Assembly (NCBI GenBank): GCA_900546225.1
Contig: URBZ01000003.1
Coordinates: 1-64,000, forward strand
DNA from: an uncultured Rickettsiales bacterium
Lineage (GTDB): Bacteria; Pseudomonadota; Alphaproteobacteria; Rs-D84
Direction: 5' to 3'
DNA: 64,000 nt
The translations under genes were made by a program, and so were the position numbers. Below are positions 27,080 through 36,255 of the stretch, in pieces. Every line of letters starts with the position of its first letter. Position 1 is the stretch's first letter. The notes under the pieces are model-generated. The model was not told where the DNA came from. It saw only the letters and a list, made by a program, of their open reading frames with translations, and did not search any database.

Positions 27080-28087
27080 ATGAAAAAACAATCCGCACCC
27101 AAGAGCACGAAATCACGCGCCACGACCACACGTCGCGCAAACAATGCACCTATCAAGGTTACGCCCATTGTGCAGAATCAAAAGGCGTGCTTTAATCCTT
27201 GGTCGCTGTCTATTTATATTTACTGGTTTATCATTTTGTTCTTTATTGCTGCAACGTTCTATATTCTGGGACGCAGCCACGATGTCCTGAACGCACCAAA
27301 AACAAATGTTGAAATCACCGAAGAAGCATTGATGCAGGCATCTGATTACTATGAACAGGGTAAAACGAAATTGCTGGCGGGTGATATTGACGCCGCAATC
27401 GCGGATTTGACCACAGCCATTGATGCGGGCAATGCATCGGTTGATACATATATCTTGCGTGGCGAAGCGTACATGCAGACCGGCAACTATCGCAATGCGT
27501 TGGACGATTTCAACGCCGCGGTTGATGCAGATTCTGTGAACGCGGTTGCGTATTATGACCGTGCGTTGCTGAATGCCCGTTTGGAAGATTACAATGCTGC
27601 ATTGAACGATATCAACAATGCATTGGCGGCACAAACCGCACAACCGAACAAGATTCTGTCTATGCGTGATTTGTATGCAAAACGCGGCCAGTTGAATTTG
27701 TGGTTAAAGAATTGGCAGGGTGCGATTGCCGATTATACAAATTCGTTGTCACATGAATCTGGGGCGGTCAGCCCAACCGTATACGCCGACCGTGCCGAGG
27801 CATACACAGCAATCGGCGATTATGCCAGCGCAATCGCAGATTACACATCGGCCGTGCGCGTGATTTCTGAACAGATTCAGGGTGTAACCACCGCCGAAGA
27901 ACGCGAAGCGTTGTCCAGCCGTGCAATGTCGTACTTTGAAAAGTCCGCGGCACTGAACCTGCAAAATGGTGATGTGAATGCAGCGCGCAGCGACTTAAAT
28001 TCTGCGAATACAATCGCCGCCGCGTTGAATGACACGGCAACGATGGAACGGTTGGGTCAGTTACTGGCCGAATTGCCACAGGAATAA
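27080..28087 (+). CDS. Membrane-anchored TPR protein
   Basis: 335 residues. A basic N-terminus (KKQSAPKSTKSRATTTRR) precedes a single membrane helix (residues about 45-65, YIYWFIILFFIAATFYILG). At least four tetratricopeptide repeats follow (e.g. AIADLTTAIDAGNASVDTY, ALDDFNAAVDADSVNAVAYY), presumably in the periplasm. TPRs mediate protein contacts; the partner is unknown. AGGAAGGGAG precedes the start. Confidence 0.8.
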   Translation: MKKQSAPKSTKSRATTTRRANNAPIKVTPIVQNQKACFNPWSLSIYIYWFIILFFIAATFYILGRSHDVLNAPKTNVEITEEALMQASDYYEQGKTKLLAGDIDAAIADLTTAIDAGNASVDTYILRGEAYMQTGNYRNALDDFNAAVDADSVNAVAYYDRALLNARLEDYNAALNDINNALAAQTAQPNKILSMRDLYAKRGQLNLWLKNWQGAIADYTNSLSHESGAVSPTVYADRAEAYTAIGDYASAIADYTSAVRVISEQIQGVTTAEEREALSSRAMSYFEKSAALNLQNGDVNAARSDLNSANTIAAALNDTATMERLGQLLAELPQE

Positions 28088-28113
28088 AAAACGGGGCGTT
28101 GCCCCGTTTTTTT
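28087..28113 (+). terminator. Terminator of the rsmE-rsuA-TPR group
   Basis: Stem ACGGGGC/GCCCCGT with a GTT loop and T9. Confidence 0.85.
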
Positions 28114-28134
28114 TTAGAACATAGATAATAGATA

Positions 28135-28326
28135 GTGCGCCATTCGGCGCACTGCTTTATTTACTGGATTGCTTCACTACGTTCGCAATGACAGTCGTTT
28201 TTTTGTGCATGTGTCGCCTGCGGACTTCGTCCTTGCCGCAACCTTCGCGTACCGCTCGGTTTCATTGCGAGCAAGCGCAGCGACGCGTGGCAATCCAGTT
28301 TATTGTATGTTGCGCGTGGCGCACTG
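28135..28326. repeat. Dispersed modular repeat, copy C
   Basis: Order: GTGCGCC hairpin, TTTACTGGATTGC...CGCAATGACA module (28162-28193), a 53-base module (28209-28261) shared almost identically with 59222-59274, the inverted CATTGCGAG...GGCAATCCAGT module (28263-28300), and a GTTGCGCG/GCGCAC tail. It fills the gap between convergent genes. Confidence 0.82.
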
Positions 28327-28337
28327 ATTTTTTACCG

Positions 28338-29366
28338 TTAAAATGTCAGGCGCATGCCAGCGGACACAAATGGGGTTTCTGTTGTCCAGCCCAACGACAC
28401 CCAGCCATCAACATTTTCGCTGTATTTATATCGAAATGAACCAACAATCGTGTGATCGTTATAATCGCGTACATCATGTTGCCAAATTCCCGTGTCCGAG
28501 AATATATAGGTCAACGACACGGTGTACTTTAACAAATCATAACTGATACCCGTACCCGCGGCCAGACCATCGGACACCGTGCCAATTGGATTTTCATCAT
28601 AAACCACACGCGCGGTCAGCCCCCAAATCCAACTGTTGTATTGCAGGTTCATTCCGGCGGACACCTGTGCGCGCCAATCAGCATAGACGTCAGGCGTGTA
28701 TGAATCTTGGCTGAATCCATTTGGTTTTGACATAAATGACGCACCAAATGCATATGCGGCCTTGGTCTTGCCGTGTGGACGACGGATTTTTAATCCCGCA
28801 TCAACAGCATAATCGTAATCATCGGTCACACCCGCCACCGACAGACCGTATTGTGCACCACTTTTTGGGGCGGACGCGATATTAGCACGCAGTGCGCTGC
28901 GTCCCGTGGTCAGTGATGTATCAGATATCACCGCGCCGTCTGGGTGAATGCGTTTATAAAACAACGGTTTGTCATTCACGCGCAACCCACCAACATCGGG
29001 CAACCCCACCGCCAATTTGCGCGCAATAGAATCGGTAAAACCAAATTCAATACGACCAATACTGCGATCTTCGGTGAATAAAAATGCCTCGCGCATAAAC
29101 TTGTCTTCGTCAATGGCGGCAGCATCAATAGCATATACCGCCCCCAACGATTGTCCCGTGCCGACCGCGTAATTCATTTGCCCGCGCACACGCCAATCGC
29201 CAACAAATTCTGGCTGGTTAAAATCGGGCTCTATCAATCCAGCAGTGCCGTAACCCGTCAATTTGAATGTTGCGCCATCATAATTATATTCAATCGCACG
29301 CGCTGATGCGGTCAACGCAATCATCGCCAGTGCAATATACGCCACGCGCAGTGGTTGTTTTGTCAT
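28338..29366 (-). CDS. Outer-membrane porin-like beta-barrel protein
   Basis: 342 residues with a signal peptide ending in ASARA. Alternating beta strands with aromatic girdles and a C-terminal phenylalanine (SAGMRLTF) fit a Gram-negative porin. The ATG directly follows the rpoH stop codon (TAAATG on the minus strand), so the two genes are read from one transcript, an unusual pairing of the heat-shock sigma factor with an outer-membrane protein. Substrate unknown. Confidence 0.75.
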   Translation of the reverse strand: MTKQPLRVAYIALAMIALTASARAIEYNYDGATFKLTGYGTAGLIEPDFNQPEFVGDWRVRGQMNYAVGTGQSLGAVYAIDAAAIDEDKFMREAFLFTEDRSIGRIEFGFTDSIARKLAVGLPDVGGLRVNDKPLFYKRIHPDGAVISDTSLTTGRSALRANIASAPKSGAQYGLSVAGVTDDYDYAVDAGLKIRRPHGKTKAAYAFGASFMSKPNGFSQDSYTPDVYADWRAQVSAGMNLQYNSWIWGLTARVVYDENPIGTVSDGLAAGTGISYDLLKYTVSLTYIFSDTGIWQHDVRDYNDHTIVGSFRYKYSENVDGWVSLGWTTETPFVSAGMRLTF

Positions 29367-30281
29367 TTATTTGTTCCCTTGGGCTTCTTGTAAAATAGCA
29401 TTACGTAATTTATTGAATGCACGTTCTTCGATTTGGCGAACACGTTCACGCGATATACCATATTTCTGGGACAGCGATTCCAGTGTTAACGCAGGATCGG
29501 TCAAACGGCGCGCGCGCAAGATTTCGCGGTCGCGTTCTGGCAATTCTGCCAAATGACGGCGCAATAAATCGTATCCACGACGCTTGAATTCTAAATCTTC
29601 GATAGTATTTTGAATATCGGTTTTATCATCGGGCATATTAGACAGGACGTCGCGCGCATCATCATCAGAATGCGCCGGCGCATTCAGTGATACGTCGCGC
29701 GCGGACACGCGTGTTGACATGCGACGAACATCGTTTTCCGGTACGGACAGGTAATCTGCAATCTGTTTTGTTTGGTCATCAGACAGATTGTTGTCCATAA
29801 TGCCCAATGCACGTTTGGCACGCGCCAGATTAAAGAACACACGTTTCTGGTTCGCTGATGTACCGATTTTGACGATTGACCAATTATTCAAAATCGTTTC
29901 GTAAATTTCTGCACGAATCCAGAACATAGCGTATGTGGAAAATCGGAATCCTTTTTCTGGGTCAAATTTCTGCAATGCCTGCATCAGCCCCATATTACCA
30001 CTGGCAATCAATTCGCCAACGGGTATGCCATAATTCTTGAAATCATATGCAACCGACACCACCAGACGCAGGTGACTGGCCACCAAGCGTTCGGCCGCGG
30101 CCTTGTCCTGATTTTTTACCCACTGGTTGGCACATTCGTATTCTTCTTCGGCGGACAGAATCGGAATTTTCTGAACCGTTTGAATATACTGGGCCAGCCC
30201 CGTTTCGTCGCTGACCCCACGGGCGGCAACCAAACTGGTATTTTTTGCTGCTGGTAACGTGTTCTTGATTTGCTTTTTCAT
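29367..30281 (-). CDS. rpoH: RNA polymerase heat-shock sigma factor RpoH
   Basis: 304 residues. Region 2 shows DLIASGN-type IASGNMGLMQALQKFDPEKG and FRFSTYAMFWIRAEI. The RpoH box QKRVFFNLARAK is present, distinguishing it from the primary sigma factor. Region 4 ends with LTLESLSQKYGISRERVRQI. It directs transcription of heat-shock and protein quality-control genes. The start is nine bases from a TATACT box, so translation may be leaderless or use a very short leader; this would bypass the structured 5' leader used for thermal control in E. coli. Confidence 0.93.
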   Translation of the reverse strand: MKKQIKNTLPAAKNTSLVAARGVSDETGLAQYIQTVQKIPILSAEEEYECANQWVKNQDKAAAERLVASHLRLVVSVAYDFKNYGIPVGELIASGNMGLMQALQKFDPEKGFRFSTYAMFWIRAEIYETILNNWSIVKIGTSANQKRVFFNLARAKRALGIMDNNLSDDQTKQIADYLSVPENDVRRMSTRVSARDVSLNAPAHSDDDARDVLSNMPDDKTDIQNTIEDLEFKRRGYDLLRRHLAELPERDREILRARRLTDPALTLESLSQKYGISRERVRQIEERAFNKLRNAILQEAQGNK

Positions 30282-30290
30282 AACTTTTAT

Positions 30291-30318
30291 AGTATATCAA
30301 TAAAATAAGATTTATCAA
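30291..30318 (-). promoter_or_regulatory. rpoH promoter, near-leaderless geometry
   Basis: On the minus strand, TTGATA (30318-30313), 16-base spacer, TATACT (30296-30291), then nine bases to the ATG at 30281. Confidence 0.6.
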
Positions 30319-30346
30319 GGACACCATTCAAACAGGAGATTTTTCA

Positions 30347-30997
30347 ATGGCATCTATTTTGGAAAGAAAGAACAAGGTCAAAGCCCCAAAGAAAACACGT
30401 GAAGATTACGCCGAAGACGCCCTGTATCGCGAGGTTTGGGAAGAAGTCAACAATGACAAAACGTTGGCTTTTATCAAGAAATATTCCAAATATATGGTTG
30501 CGGGCGCGCTGTCGTTGCTGATTATTGTGACGGCGATTCAGATTGGTGTTCGCACGCACCGTGCAAACAAAATGGCCATGGCCGAAAATTATGAATCCGC
30601 GGTTCTGAATATGGACGCGAATGCGTTGGCGGGCATTGCGAAAAATGCGTCGGGCGCAAATGCTGATTTGGCACTGTTTCAGGCGTATGTGTTGGATAAC
30701 GACATTGCTAAACTGGAAAATTTGGCAAAAAATGGTGCAACACGTGATTTCCGCGATTTGGCAAAAATGCATATTGTTGCACTGCGTGGCGATGATATGA
30801 CGGCGGCAGACGTTGAAAAATATTTGTCTGATTTGAACACTAAAAAATCGCCTTTCTATTACACATCGCGTTTGGTCGTTGCCCAGAAATATCTGGCATC
30901 GGGCGATCGCGACGCGGCGAATAAATGGTTGGACGTTATTATCAACGACGCGGACGCACCAGCGGTCGTTTCCGCCAATGCCCAGACATTGCGTTAA
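30347..30997 (+). CDS. YfgM-like membrane-anchored TPR protein
   Basis: 216 residues. An N-terminal cytosolic segment (TREDYAEDALYREVWEEVNNDKT) is followed by one membrane helix (residues about 48-68, MVAGALSLLIIVTAIQIGV) and a helical TPR-like periplasmic domain. This layout, immediately before a BamB-like gene, matches YfgM/ancillary SecYEG-translocon proteins. AGGAGA precedes the start. It is divergent from rpoH. Confidence 0.75.
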   Translation: MASILERKNKVKAPKKTREDYAEDALYREVWEEVNNDKTLAFIKKYSKYMVAGALSLLIIVTAIQIGVRTHRANKMAMAENYESAVLNMDANALAGIAKNASGANADLALFQAYVLDNDIAKLENLAKNGATRDFRDLAKMHIVALRGDDMTAADVEKYLSDLNTKKSPFYYTSRLVVAQKYLASGDRDAANKWLDVIINDADAPAVVSANAQTLR

Positions 30998-31021
30998 AAC
31001 ACGATTCACAGGAAGGGAATG

Positions 31022-31753
31022 ATGCGTAAATCTGCGATATTTTTGACAGGTATGATGGCGGTGCTGTGCGGCTGTGCAAAGCATGACCCGATTTTACCAG
31101 GGACGCGCAGTGCAATATTTGCGACAAACGCGCCAGTGGTGCTGAACCAATCCATCACAGATTTGCCGGCAACAACGGTCGCTGGCGACGCAGATGCGAA
31201 TTGCCCATATACCCAAGATGCGTCAAACGTTATCAAAAATGGCGACCGCAAAATATTCAGCGGTTTTCCAACCCCTAATTCCGTGCACAGCGATATGAAA
31301 CCCATATGCAGCGGGAAATACGTCTATGCCGGTCTGACCACGGGCGAGGTTATCAAGGTTGACGCCAAAACCCGTAACATTGCGTGGATTGCGGACGTTT
31401 TTCGCCCCAGCAATATGACCGGTGGTGCATCGGTTGTTGACATTGTTGCGCCAATTATGCTGCACAACGGCACGATTTATGCCGGCGGTTTGGGTGATGC
31501 ATTCTGTGCAATAAATGCGACATCAGGCGTAAAGAAATGGTGTGCATACATCGGCACAGCGCACCCATTTATTATCACGGACGCGGCGGCATTTGTTGTT
31601 GGTACGGACGACAATTTGTACGCCGTGCGCATGCGTGATGGCGCAATTTACTGGCGCGCAAAATTGAACGCGCAATCCGCACCGACATACGCCGATGGTA
31701 CGATTACCGTTGGGCGACAAAAATTTGATGCCGCCACAGGACAAACAAAATAA
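31022..31753 (+). CDS. Short BamB-like lipoprotein with PQQ-type repeats
   Basis: 243 residues from ATG 31022, four bases after GGAAGGG; the overlapping ATG 31019 is too close to that site. Lipobox VLCGC. Repeats of the type GEVIKVDAKTRNIAWIAD, GDAFCAINATSGVKKW and NLYAVRMRDGAIYWRAKL are beta-propeller blades as in BamB, which assists outer-membrane protein assembly. Canonical BamB has about 380-400 residues and eight blades; this one has room for about four or five. It ends cleanly at a terminator. Position after the YfgM-like gene supports the assignment. Confidence 0.7.
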   Translation: MRKSAIFLTGMMAVLCGCAKHDPILPGTRSAIFATNAPVVLNQSITDLPATTVAGDADANCPYTQDASNVIKNGDRKIFSGFPTPNSVHSDMKPICSGKYVYAGLTTGEVIKVDAKTRNIAWIADVFRPSNMTGGASVVDIVAPIMLHNGTIYAGGLGDAFCAINATSGVKKWCAYIGTAHPFIITDAAAFVVGTDDNLYAVRMRDGAIYWRAKLNAQSAPTYADGTITVGRQKFDAATGQTK

Positions 31754-31754
31754 T

Positions 31755-31779
31755 AAATGCCCCGTTTGGGGCATTTGTT
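31755..31779 (+). terminator. Terminator after the BamB-like gene
   Basis: Stem ATGCCCC/GGGGCAT with a GTTT loop, followed by a short T-rich tract. Confidence 0.65.
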
Positions 31780-31781
31780 AT

Positions 31782-32010
31782 AAAGTTCAAAGTTCATCCG
31801 TCTTCGCTGGCGCTCCACTGCGATAAAAATTTTGTGCGCTGTGCGCAACACCTAATCACTGGATTGCCACGCATCGCTGCGCTTGCTCGCAATGACAGAG
31901 ATTCTAGAACGACTATCATTGCGAGTGAAACGAAGCAATCCAGTAAATTAAACTTGTCCGCCATTGGCGGACACATTCATTGCTCTTTGCTCTCTGCTCT
32001 TTGCTCTCTA
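31782..32010. repeat. Dispersed modular repeat, copy D
   Basis: Begins AAGTTCAAAGTTCAT, then a TTGTGCGCTGTGCGCAAC hairpin, ACTGGATTGCC...CTCGCAATGACA (31858-31896), inverted partner CATTGCGAGTGAAACG...CCAGT (31918-31943), a GTCCGCCA/TGGCGGAC hairpin and three GCTCTTTGCTCTCT-type units. No gene is seen. Confidence 0.82.
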
Positions 32011-32015
32011 TAATT

Positions 32016-32043
32016 AAAAACGGGGCGATGCCCCGTTTTTTTT
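32016..32043. terminator. Terminator of the nusA-infB operon
   Basis: Stem ACGGGGC/GCCCCGT with a GAT loop, A5 and T8 flanks. It touches the infB stop codon. Confidence 0.85.
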
Positions 32044-34474
32044 ACAGTTGTGCGCGAACTTCTTGAACCTCGTAACATTCGACGCGGTCGCCTTCTTTCA
32101 AGTCATTGTACTTGTCAAAAGACATACCAAATTCAACGCCGGCAACAGATACTTCTTTGACCTCGTTCTTTTCACGGCGCATTTCGCCAATCTTGCCATC
32201 ATAGATAACAACATTGTTACGCAGCAAGCGAACAAACGCGTCTTTCTTTATCACACCTTCGGTCAGGCGACAACCCGCAACACGGACGCCCTTGCCCACC
32301 GTGAACAATGCGATAACATCGGCATAACCAATAAAGTTTTCTTTCTTTTCTGGGGCCAATTTACCGGACAAGATTTCTTTGATTTCGTCGGTAATACGGT
32401 ACACAACACTGTGATAGCGAATATCTACGTTGCCCGCACGCGCCATATCGCGAACCGCGGCGTCGGCACGAACGTTAAACGCGATGATTACCGCCCCAGA
32501 TGCCGTGGCCAGACGAATGTCGCCCTCTGTAATCTGGCCAACGCCAGACGACAGGATTTCAACAGACGCCTTGTCGGTGTGAATATCGCGCAACATGTCG
32601 GTAATGGCCTCTACACTGCCCTGAACATCGGCGCGCAAGATAATTGGCAATACCAATTTTTTGGATTCATCGCGACGCGCAAACAGTTCTTCCAGTGATG
32701 AACGTTTGACAGCGTTGGCTTTGTCCTTGGCCTGTTGTACGCGATATGCGGCAACTTCGCGGGTCTGTGCCTCGGTTTCCATTACATGCAATTCATCACC
32801 TGCGTTTGGAACGCTGTCCAGTCCCAAAACAACCGCTGGTTGCCCAGGGCGTACGGACTTCACACGTTCGCCGGCCGAATTTATCAGACCACGCACGCGA
32901 CCAAATGTTTCGCCAACAACGAACACATCGCCAATCTTTAATGTGCCCTGACGCATCAGAACGGTTGCTGTTGCGCCCAGACCTTTTTCCATTTTCGCCT
33001 CTACCACATATGCGACGGCGGGCATATCTGGATCGGCCTTTAATTCCATCATATCGGCCTGTAACAGAATCGCTTCTTCTAATTTATCCAAACCGATGTG
33101 CTTGGTTGCAGAAATTTCAACACACTGGACATCGCCACCCATATCTTCGACCTGAACCTCTTGCTGTAACAGGTCGGTTTTTACGCGGGTTGGATTGGCC
33201 TCTGGCAAATCGATTTTATTGATTGCGACAATAAACGGAACTTTGGCCGCACGAATGTGATTTATCGCTTCTATGGTCTGGGGCATGATGGAATCGTTTG
33301 CCGCAACAACCAATACAACAATGTCCGCCATTTGCGCACCACGTGCACGCATTGCGGTAAATGTTTCGTGTCCTGGGGTATCCAAGAATGTGATTTCTGC
33401 GCCTGATTTTGTTTTAACCTCGTACGCGGAAACGTGCTGGGTGATACCGCCGGCCTCGCCCGCGGCAACGTGCGCATTACGCATCGCGTCCAGCAGCGAT
33501 GTTTTACCATGGTCAACGTGACCCACAACGGTGACAACCGGTGCACGTGGTTGCAGGTGCGCGGGATCAGGTTCGCGTTCCAGTTGGTCGGCATATGGTT
33601 TTGTCACAACACGTTTAACCGTTGCACCAAATTCAGTTGCAACCAATTCAGCCGTATCGGCATCAATTGATTGGTTCTGGGACGCCATCATGCCCATTTC
33701 CATCAATTTTTTGATAACATTGCCAACCTTTTCCGCCATAGCGGCCGCCAAATCTTTGACGGTGATTGTTTCGCCCAGTTGAACCACGTGTTCGATTTTC
33801 TGGGGCGCGGTAAAGATTGCGCGCGCCTTTTCACGGAAACGTTTCAATGACGCTTCGCTGCGGCGGCGATTTGCGCCACGAATGCCGATTTCATCATCGT
33901 CGTCGCCATCGCCAATAACAATGTCATGCAGGGAAATTTTTCCTGATTTTTTGAAATCTTTCTTGGACGAATTGTGACGATTGCCATACGGGCGGGCATT
34001 GTCTTCTTCGTCATCGCGCATACCACCACGGAATGCATGATGCTGTTGCGTCTGTTGCGCAGACATTTGCGATTGTGGTTGTGTGGGGGCGGACTTTTTC
34101 GTGGGCTGTGGTTGCGATGCAACAGGTTTTTCTGGTGCGGGCGCGGCAACACTTTCACGCGCGGCCAGTTGCGATTTCACCTGTTCGTATTCTGCGGCCT
34201 CGCGCGCGATTTCTGCTTCGCGTGCAACGCGGGCGGCCTCTTCTTCGGCTTCGCGGGCGCGACGTTGTTCTTCGCGGGCACGGGCGGCCTCTAATACAGC
34301 GCGCAATTTTTCATCGGCTGCGTTTTTGGTTGCGGCCGGTGCGACCGGTTCATCACGCAATTCGCGCGTTCCAGGTGCAACAACGCGACGACGACGTTCA
34401 ACGCGTACCGCATCGCCCTTTTTACTTTGCACCGCATCAATGGTTACAGATTTTCCCAATGTCAGTGTTGCCAT
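32042..34474 (-). CDS. infB: Translation initiation factor IF-2
   Basis: 810 residues. GTPase that places initiator tRNA on the 30S subunit. A charged, repetitive N-terminal region ([20 protein letters not shown]) of about 250 residues precedes the G domain: [19 protein letters not shown] and NKIDLPEA. Domains II-IV follow. The start at 34474 has a GGGGGTA site. It lies 63 bases after nusA; ylxR and rbfA, often part of this operon, are not between or after them. Confidence 0.96.
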   Translation of the reverse strand: MATLTLGKSVTIDAVQSKKGDAVRVERRRRVVAPGTRELRDEPVAPAATKNAADEKLRAVLEAARAREEQRRAREAEEEAARVAREAEIAREAAEYEQVKSQLAARESVAAPAPEKPVASQPQPTKKSAPTQPQSQMSAQQTQQHHAFRGGMRDDEEDNARPYGNRHNSSKKDFKKSGKISLHDIVIGDGDDDDEIGIRGANRRRSEASLKRFREKARAIFTAPQKIEHVVQLGETITVKDLAAAMAEKVGNVIKKLMEMGMMASQNQSIDADTAELVATEFGATVKRVVTKPYADQLEREPDPAHLQPRAPVVTVVGHVDHGKTSLLDAMRNAHVAAGEAGGITQHVSAYEVKTKSGAEITFLDTPGHETFTAMRARGAQMADIVVLVVAANDSIMPQTIEAINHIRAAKVPFIVAINKIDLPEANPTRVKTDLLQQEVQVEDMGGDVQCVEISATKHIGLDKLEEAILLQADMMELKADPDMPAVAYVVEAKMEKGLGATATVLMRQGTLKIGDVFVVGETFGRVRGLINSAGERVKSVRPGQPAVVLGLDSVPNAGDELHVMETEAQTREVAAYRVQQAKDKANAVKRSSLEELFARRDESKKLVLPIILRADVQGSVEAITDMLRDIHTDKASVEILSSGVGQITEGDIRLATASGAVIIAFNVRADAAVRDMARAGNVDIRYHSVVYRITDEIKEILSGKLAPEKKENFIGYADVIALFTVGKGVRVAGCRLTEGVIKKDAFVRLLRNNVVIYDGKIGEMRREKNEVKEVSVAGVEFGMSFDKYNDLKEGDRVECYEVQEVRAQL

Positions 34475-34537
34475 ATATTTTTACCCCCGTATTAGTTACA
34501 TAAATACCCACGATGCAATGCGCACCGCGGGTTTTTA

Positions 34538-36079
34538 TTATTCAGCGTCCCCTTGGGTTATGCCATACGCCAGTTCGCGTGCCTTCATAATAACGCGGCC
34601 CGCCAAACGCGCAGACATTGTGTCTTCGCCCAAGATTTCGACCAATTCGTCGGTTGCCAAATCAGCCAGATCAGACAATGATTTGATACCGTTTTCGCCC
34701 AGTTTCATAATGATTGGACGTTTCACGAAATCGAATTTCAACAAATCGTCAGACATACCCATTGCATGGCCATTGTCGATGTATTCTTGTTCAACCTTGG
34801 TCAAATATGCCTTGGCACGATTCTGCAATTCTGCCGCCAATTCTGGATTGAACCCTTCGATAGATTCCAATTCAGATGCATCAACGAATGCGATTTCTTC
34901 GACGGTACGGAAACCTTCGGTAATCAGCAGGTGTGCAATCATTTCATCAACGTCCAGCGCACGGATAAACAGTTCTGTCTTTTCCTTAAATTCTTTGGCG
35001 CGACGTTCTTGTTCTTCGGCCTCGTTCATAACGTCGATGTTCCAGCCCGTCAACTGTGATGCCAAACGGACGTTCTGGCCACGGCGACCGATTGCCAATG
35101 ACTGTTGATCTTCGGTAACGACGACGGCCGCGCTGCGTGTGTCTTCGTCAACGATAATCTTGGCAACCTTGGCCGGCTGCATCGCATTGACGATAAATAC
35201 CGCAGGGTCATCGGAATACAGAATGACGTCAATCTTTTCGCCATGGCATTCGTTGATAACCGGCTGGATACGTGTACCCTTGATACCGACAGTCATACCA
35301 ACAGCGTCAATCGATGGATCTTGGGTTTCAACAGCGATTTTCGCGTGTGACCCTGGTGCACGTGACACAGATTTAATTTTAATAACACCTTCATAGATTT
35401 CAGGTACTTCTTGGACAAACAATTTTTCCATGAACATTGGGTGCGTACGGGTCAAGAAAATCTGTGGGCCGGAATTAGAACGCGCAACGTCCATAATCAA
35501 TGCGCGCACGCGATCACCCACCGCCAAGCGTTCGCCTGGGATCAGTTCGCTGCCCTTGATGTAACCTTCGGCCTTGCCATTGATGTCAACGAAAACGTTG
35601 CCAAATTCAATACGTTTAACAATGCCAGACACAATGTCGCCGATATTGTCTTTGAATTCTTCGTACTGACGGCCCTTTTCTGCGTCACGGACGCGGGTTG
35701 TCATAATCTGTTTTGCGGTCTGGAATGCCATGCGGCCAAATTCTGGTTCTGGCAGTGGATCTTCGACAACGTCACCAACCATTGGGTTTTGGGCGTATTT
35801 TTTCGCCTGTGCAACCGTCAACATAGTGTTGGCATCGTATTCATCGCCCATGGATTCTGGGGACGCAATAACATTGAACAAACGTTTGACATATATTGCC
35901 CCATTTTTACGGTCAATGGTCGCCGTGATGTTAAATTCTTCGCCATATTTGTGTTTGGCAATTTTGGCGATTGCCGCCTCTAATGATTCAATCACAATTT
36001 CGCGATCAATCTGCTTGTCCTGGGCCAATGATTCAATGGCCAACAGCAAGTCCTGACGGGGCATAGAAACAAAAGACAT
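34538..36079 (-). CDS. nusA: Transcription elongation/termination factor NusA
   Basis: 513 residues. Domains in order: NusA N-terminal domain (residues about 1-130), S1 domain (about 135-205, IVSGIVKRIEFGNVFVD), two KH domains (EGVIKIKSVSRAPGSHAKIAV; QSLAIGRRGQNVRLASQL) and C-terminal acidic repeats (IAHLLITEGFRTVEEIAF; LADLATDELVEILGED). AAGGAGA precedes the ATG. rimP, its usual upstream partner, is missing; the divergent lptF gene lies there instead. Confidence 0.95.
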   Translation of the reverse strand: MSFVSMPRQDLLLAIESLAQDKQIDREIVIESLEAAIAKIAKHKYGEEFNITATIDRKNGAIYVKRLFNVIASPESMGDEYDANTMLTVAQAKKYAQNPMVGDVVEDPLPEPEFGRMAFQTAKQIMTTRVRDAEKGRQYEEFKDNIGDIVSGIVKRIEFGNVFVDINGKAEGYIKGSELIPGERLAVGDRVRALIMDVARSNSGPQIFLTRTHPMFMEKLFVQEVPEIYEGVIKIKSVSRAPGSHAKIAVETQDPSIDAVGMTVGIKGTRIQPVINECHGEKIDVILYSDDPAVFIVNAMQPAKVAKIIVDEDTRSAAVVVTEDQQSLAIGRRGQNVRLASQLTGWNIDVMNEAEEQERRAKEFKEKTELFIRALDVDEMIAHLLITEGFRTVEEIAFVDASELESIEGFNPELAAELQNRAKAYLTKVEQEYIDNGHAMGMSDDLLKFDFVKRPIIMKLGENGIKSLSDLADLATDELVEILGEDTMSARLAGRVIMKARELAYGITQGDAE

Positions 36080-36117
36080 TTATTTTTCTCCTTCGTTTGT
36101 AATATGTCTTTACTTAT

Positions 36118-36146
36118 AAGGGCGGGGTTTTTCAACCCCGCCCCTA
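36118..36146 (-). promoter_or_regulatory. Strong GC hairpin in the nusA leader region
   Basis: Perfect GGGCGGGG/CCCCGCCC inverted repeat separated by TTTTTCAA, about 40-70 bases before the nusA start on the minus strand. It is not followed by a convincing T tract for either strand's gene end, so it may be a leader structure or attenuator. The role is inferred. Confidence 0.5.
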
Positions 36147-36219
36147 AAAAAACTTTTTAAGAACATTCGTATTATTACCACCGAATCGCCAGAAAGCAAG
36201 GAAAATTAGCAATATATAT

Positions 36220-36248
36220 TTGACGGCTCTGCTTTTGCGCTTTATACT
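36220..36248 (+). promoter_or_regulatory. lptF promoter, leaderless geometry
   Basis: TTGACG at 36220-36225, 17-base spacer, TATACT at 36243-36248. Seven bases lie between the -10 box and ATG 36256. Confidence 0.7.
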
Positions 36249-36255
36249 GCGGGGT

